This document shows positions 23,569 to 26,292 of a stretch of DNA of 26,292 nucleotides, one piece after another. Source of the DNA: CAZEQD01 sp964514305 (lineage in GTDB: Bacteria; Acidobacteriota; Aminicenantia; Aminicenantales; Aminicenantaceae). The first letter of the stretch is position 1, and each line of letters opens with the position of its first letter. The DNA lies in the NCBI GenBank assembly GCA_964514305.1, contig CAZEQD010000028.1:1-26292 (forward strand), written 5' to 3'. Position numbers and translations under genes: made by a program. The notes below the pieces were generated by a model. It was not told where the DNA came from. It saw only the letters and a list, made by a program, of their open reading frames with translations, and did not search any database.

Positions 23569-24160
23569 TTCTTAAAAGACTAATTTCGACACCTAGCCAT
23601 ATAAAGCCAATGGATCATGGCTTCCAACATGTCATCATTGGCAGAAGCTTTGATTCCTTTTTGGAAAGCCTTAATGGCATTTTTAAAATTATGTTTCAAA
23701 CAGTAAGCAAGCCCAAGATGATAATAAATATTAGTATGAAGAGTATTAACTGGGATATTAAAGGCATCAGGTTGGCCGTCTGGTTCCACCTGATCTCTCG
23801 TCCCTTCAATCAATAAAGCAGCTTTTTCAAGATCCTTTATGGCTAAATCAAACATTCGGATTGAGATGTATCGATGTGCTCGATGGCGATAAAAACGAGC
23901 ACCATCTAGAAATTTCTCTATCCCTTCGGTGAATATGCGGATAGCTTCTCTGAAATTTCTCTCCTTGCTATTTTGTGTTTGGAGAAACTGGATTCTACCG
24001 CTTTATTAGAACCTAATCCATATAATCTGCTGCAGAAAAAGCGTGTGCTTTTCTTTGCCATTTTTTGGTACTTTAAATTCCCATTAGCATCTAAACGAAT
24101 CTTTTCAGATTTTTTAATTTTTTCCTTTTAGATTTACTTAAAGGGCTCATTTCGACCCTA
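23569..24160. repeat. Imperfect direct repeats flanking the TPR remnant
   Basis: The 27 bases at 23569-23595 and the 26 bases at 24135-24160 align at 22 positions with one gap. The shared core is CTTAAA, then CT, then ATTTCGAC and CCTA. They bracket about 540 bases holding the TPR fragment. The left copy covers that fragment's stop codon. They could mark an old recombination or insertion, but could also be chance. Confidence 0.35.
23580..24002 (-). pseudogene. Remnant of a tetratricopeptide-repeat protein
   Basis: The open frame runs from just after a TAA (24005-24003) to a TAG at 23582-23580, 140 codons. It contains TPR-like helices such as REAIRIFTEGIEKF, RHRAHRYISIRMFDLAIKDLEKAALLI and YHLGLAYCLKHNFKNAIKAFQKGIKAS. 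The only ATG (23855) falls in the middle of a repeat, and no in-frame start exists before it. The C-terminus stops right after WLYMARCRN. Both ends therefore look lost. The family is a periplasmic or cytoplasmic TPR scaffold of unknown partner. A short expressed fragment from the internal ATG (91 residues) cannot be excluded. Confidence 0.6.
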
Positions 24161-24230
24161 AAATGTTATTTCTAAGGGAATTTTTTGCCCGTTATATAAG
24201 GATAATGTATTTCTTTTCAAATAATTAAAT
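24003..24230. other. Intergenic stretch upstream of the TPR remnant, nothing coding
   Basis: I checked the minus-strand frames for a frameshifted continuation of the TPR protein and found none. The only structure seen is the right-hand direct repeat copy and a small AGGG/CCCT pairing near 24142-24159. Confidence 0.4.
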
Positions 24231-24305
24231 GGGTCTGACCCCAAAATCACAGGGTCTGACCCCAAAATCACACTCAAAATCACACCCAAAATCACACCAA
24301 AATCC
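24231..24305. repeat. GGGTCTGACCCC / AAAATCAC short repeat cluster
   Basis: GGGTCTGACCCC occurs at 24231-24242 and 24252-24263. Its inner GGGTC-T-GACCC is a near-perfect palindrome. The unit AAAATCAC follows each copy and recurs at 24243, 24264, 24276 and 24288, with a partial copy at 24299, the later ones at 12- and 11-base steps. It lies 40 bases past the stop of the S9 peptidase gene. Palindromes of this kind are often dispersed repetitive sequences, in some genomes mobilised by REP-associated transposases. None is encoded here. Confidence 0.6.
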
Positions 24306-24344
24306 AAACGACTTCGAGCAATGATTCTTTAGTCAGTTCCCAAA

Positions 24345-26292
24345 CTATTCTTTCTGTCCTTTACACCACTGGTCGAGCCAGCCGAGAACAGTTTCGTGCC
24401 AGAGGATGCCGTTATGAGGTTTGAGCACCCAATGATTCTCATCAGGGAAATAGAGAAGTTTGCTGGAAATACCTAAGCGCTGGAGAGCAGTAAAAGTTGA
24501 AATACCCTGAGTGTCAACTACCCGAAAATCCAGAGCCCCATGGATGACCAGCATCGGCGTTTTCCAATTCTTAACACAGTTAATCGGGTTATGCTTCTCG
24601 TAACCCTTGGGATTTGTCCAGGGAGTTCCTTCATGGTCCCATTCAGGAAACCAGAGCTCTTCGGTATCAAAATAAGCCATCCGCTCGTCCAGGTTACCAT
24701 CATGATTGACCAAGCAACGGAAACGCTCAGGCCAGTTTCCAGCAATCCAGTTAATCATGTAGCCTCCGAAAGAGGCACCGAGGCCGGCCACCCGCTCTCC
24801 ATCCATCCAGGTATAGCGCTTAAGGGCAGCCGCCAACCCTTTCTTCAAATCCTCAAGCGGTTTGCCGCCCCAATCGCCGCGGATGGAATCAGTAAAAGCC
24901 TGTCCATAGCCGACTGATCCATGAAAATCAACCATCACTGCTCCATATCCAGCTCCGGCGTAAACCTGGGGATTCCAGCGGTAATGAAAGTGGTTACTGA
25001 AAGAACCCTGGGGTCCGCCATGGATGAGAAAAGCTACGGGATACTTTTTTGAAGGGTCAAAATCAATCGGCTTAACCACGTAAGCATAAACATTTTCATT
25101 GTTCCATCCTTTAAAAGTGAACTGTCCAAAATCTCCCATCCTGGCAAGGGCCGCTTTTTCGGCATTAATTTGGGTGATGGCTTTAAGTCCCTGGCCGTTA
25201 TCTTGAACTGAATACAGCTCAACTGGCGACTTTAAATGGTCAATGCCAAAGATTATTTTATCTTTAAGTGGCCTCGGCCAGCTCACTGTCCCTTCCTTAA
25301 CAACGACTCTAACTTGGCCAGTCTTTACATCAATAGCAAAAAGCGACTGCTGACCAAGATTAGGAGAAGTGGCATAGATAGTTCGATTATCCGCTGCCCA
25401 AGATATCTCTGAAGGAGACCGGTCCCAATCTTCAGTCAATATCCGCTCCTTACCCGTGGCCCAATCACGAAGAACTATCCTGAATCTATCTGACTCATAG
25501 CTAGGCCGTTTCATGGCTAAATAGGCCAAAGTTTTTCCGTCAGGGGAAAAGACGGGTGTCTTATCCCAAGCTTGATTCTTCTCGGTAAGACAGACAGGCT
25601 TTTTTGAACCATCAACCGGCACATAGTACAGATCAAAATCTGTCGACCAAGCTTCTTCCCTGCCTGCATTCCTGGCTGTAAAAATCAGACCCTGACTATC
25701 TGGAGTAAAGGTAATTTCCTCAGGTCCTCCAAAAGGCTTGGAGGGAGTATCGGCATCCATACCGGGCATTAATTTAAAGAGTTTTTTATCTTTTATTCTT
25801 ACCGTAAAAAGATGGGATTGCCGGCCATCTTTCCAGGCATCCCAATGACGGATAAAAAGTCGCTCGTATATCCGGCCGCTGCTTTTACGCTTAGCTTTTT
25901 CTTCCAATTTTCTTTTCGTATCATAAGGACAACCTTTTTCAGGAAAGACTTCCATTGTCAAAGCCAGATAGTTTCCATCAAGCGAAACAAGAAGATTGCC
26001 CACATCAAGAGGAAAATCAGTAAATTGGGTTGCTTCCCCACCCCCTACTCTTATCCGCCACACCTGGCAAGAACCGGATCGGGTGGAAAGAAACCAGATT
26101 AATTTTCCACGTGCTGACCAGCGAGGATTAAAGTCAGAGGCAGGATGGGTTGTTAAACGCCGCAGAGAGCGACCATCTGTTCCAATCAACCAGAGATCAG
26201 TCCGTCCCCGATTGGCTTCTAAATCGGTAGTGCGCAAAGTAAAGACAATCCATTTCCCATCGGGCGAAACCTGAGGGTCAGAAATGCGATCC
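24345..26292 (-). CDS. S9 family (prolyl oligopeptidase) peptidase, N-terminus beyond the window
   Basis: This serine peptidase of the S9 clan (dipeptidyl-/acylaminoacyl-peptidase type) cleaves short peptides, probably after export. The frame is open to the right edge, so the true start, and any signal peptide, lies outside. The first two thirds are a WD40/PD40-like propeller with repeats such as SDPQVSPDGKWIVF, FNPRWSARGKLIWF and KTPVFSPDGKTLAYL. The C-terminal alpha/beta-hydrolase domain has the nucleophile in GASFGGY (Ser codon 24773-24771), Asp in GALDFRVVD (24530-24528) and His in DENHW (24434-24432). The triad is complete. HGGPQGSF is the oxyanion region. In peptide-fermenting bacteria such enzymes feed amino-acid catabolism. 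Confidence 0.95.
   Translation of the reverse strand, partial: DRISDPQVSPDGKWIVFTLRTTDLEANRGRTDLWLIGTDGRSLRRLTTHPASDFNPRWSARGKLIWFLSTRSGSCQVWRIRVGGGEATQFTDFPLDVGNLLVSLDGNYLALTMEVFPEKGCPYDTKRKLEEKAKRKSSGRIYERLFIRHWDAWKDGRQSHLFTVRIKDKKLFKLMPGMDADTPSKPFGGPEEITFTPDSQGLIFTARNAGREEAWSTDFDLYYVPVDGSKKPVCLTEKNQAWDKTPVFSPDGKTLAYLAMKRPSYESDRFRIVLRDWATGKERILTEDWDRSPSEISWAADNRTIYATSPNLGQQSLFAIDVKTGQVRVVVKEGTVSWPRPLKDKIIFGIDHLKSPVELYSVQDNGQGLKAITQINAEKAALARMGDFGQFTFKGWNNENVYAYVVKPIDFDPSKKYPVAFLIHGGPQGSFSNHFHYRWNPQVYAGAGYGAVMVDFHGSVGYGQAFTDSIRGDWGGKPLEDLKKGLAAALKRYTWMDGERVAGLGASFGGYMINWIAGNWPERFRCLVNHDGNLDERMAYFDTEELWFPEWDHEGTPWTNPKGYEKHNPINCVKNWKTPMLVIHGALDFRVVDTQGISTFTALQRLGISSKLLYFPDENHWVLKPHNGILWHETVLGWLDQWCKGQKE

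Noticed and set aside
24231..24305. Possible CRISPR array
   Set aside because: Units are 8-12 bases with 12-base steps, much shorter than CRISPR repeats and spacers. No cas genes are present.
26235..26237. TTG codon as the start of the S9 peptidase
   Set aside because: Propeller sequence (SDPQVSPDGKW) continues in frame upstream to the window edge, so the true start is outside.

Overview
This window looks like chromosomal DNA of an anaerobic, Gram-negative-type bacterium with a moderately AT-rich genome. Pyruvate:ferredoxin oxidoreductase points to anaerobic fermentation. RND permeases, HflK/HflC and lipoprotein-type leaders point to a double-membrane cell. An S9 peptidase, a Trp-rich DUF6600-like surface protein, a TPR remnant and a beta-propeller lipoprotein remnant together resemble Acidobacteriota/Candidatus Aminicenantes genomes. 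That placement is inference from recalled family distribution; no rRNA or marker phylogeny is available here.

Layout. 1-537: no convincing gene, with an AT-rich palindrome downstream of nifJ. 538-6437 (minus): dnaX-ybaB-recR, the conserved replication/repair cluster, followed by nifJ. The dnaX frame carries an A-AAA-AAG slippery heptamer exactly where domain III ends. 6645-7937 (plus): an EamA transporter and a hot-dog thioesterase. 7953-10407 (minus): a Trp-rich lipoprotein-like protein and ornithine aminotransferase. 10454-10719 (minus): tRNA-Ser(GGA) and tRNA-Ser(CGA), followed upstream by tadA. 11621-11839: a 219-bp non-coding element with 27-bp imperfect terminal inverted repeats and a perfect 8-bp flanking duplication, i.e. 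a MITE-like insertion. 11867-12580 (plus): a threonine synthase-like frame lacking its central segment. 12663-14584 (plus): hflK-hflC behind a recognisable promoter. 14570-15872 (minus): a D-cysteine desulfhydrase/ACC deaminase family gene and the first 60 codons of a threonine dehydratase. 15937-22280 (minus): two overlapping RND permease genes with no adaptor or outer-membrane partner in the window. 22349-22909 (minus): a YbhB/YbcL (PEBP) gene with two well-placed starts. 22976-24344: a decayed zone with two gene fragments, phased T-tracts, a hairpin, imperfect direct repeats and a GGGTCTGACCCC repeat cluster. 24345-26292 (minus): an S9 peptidase running off the right edge.

How the genes fit together. 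NifJ, ornithine aminotransferase, the D-cysteine desulfhydrase-like enzyme and the S9 peptidase suit a peptide- and amino-acid-fermenting life. The two threonine-pathway-like genes flanking hflKC both appear broken, which fits loss of amino-acid metabolism by deletion. I see no phage, CRISPR, toxin-antitoxin or defence cluster. The strongest leads are the MITE-like element, the in-frame dnaX slippery site, the dual-start PEBP gene, the RND pair with an enlarged hydrophobic central loop, and the run of truncated genes.
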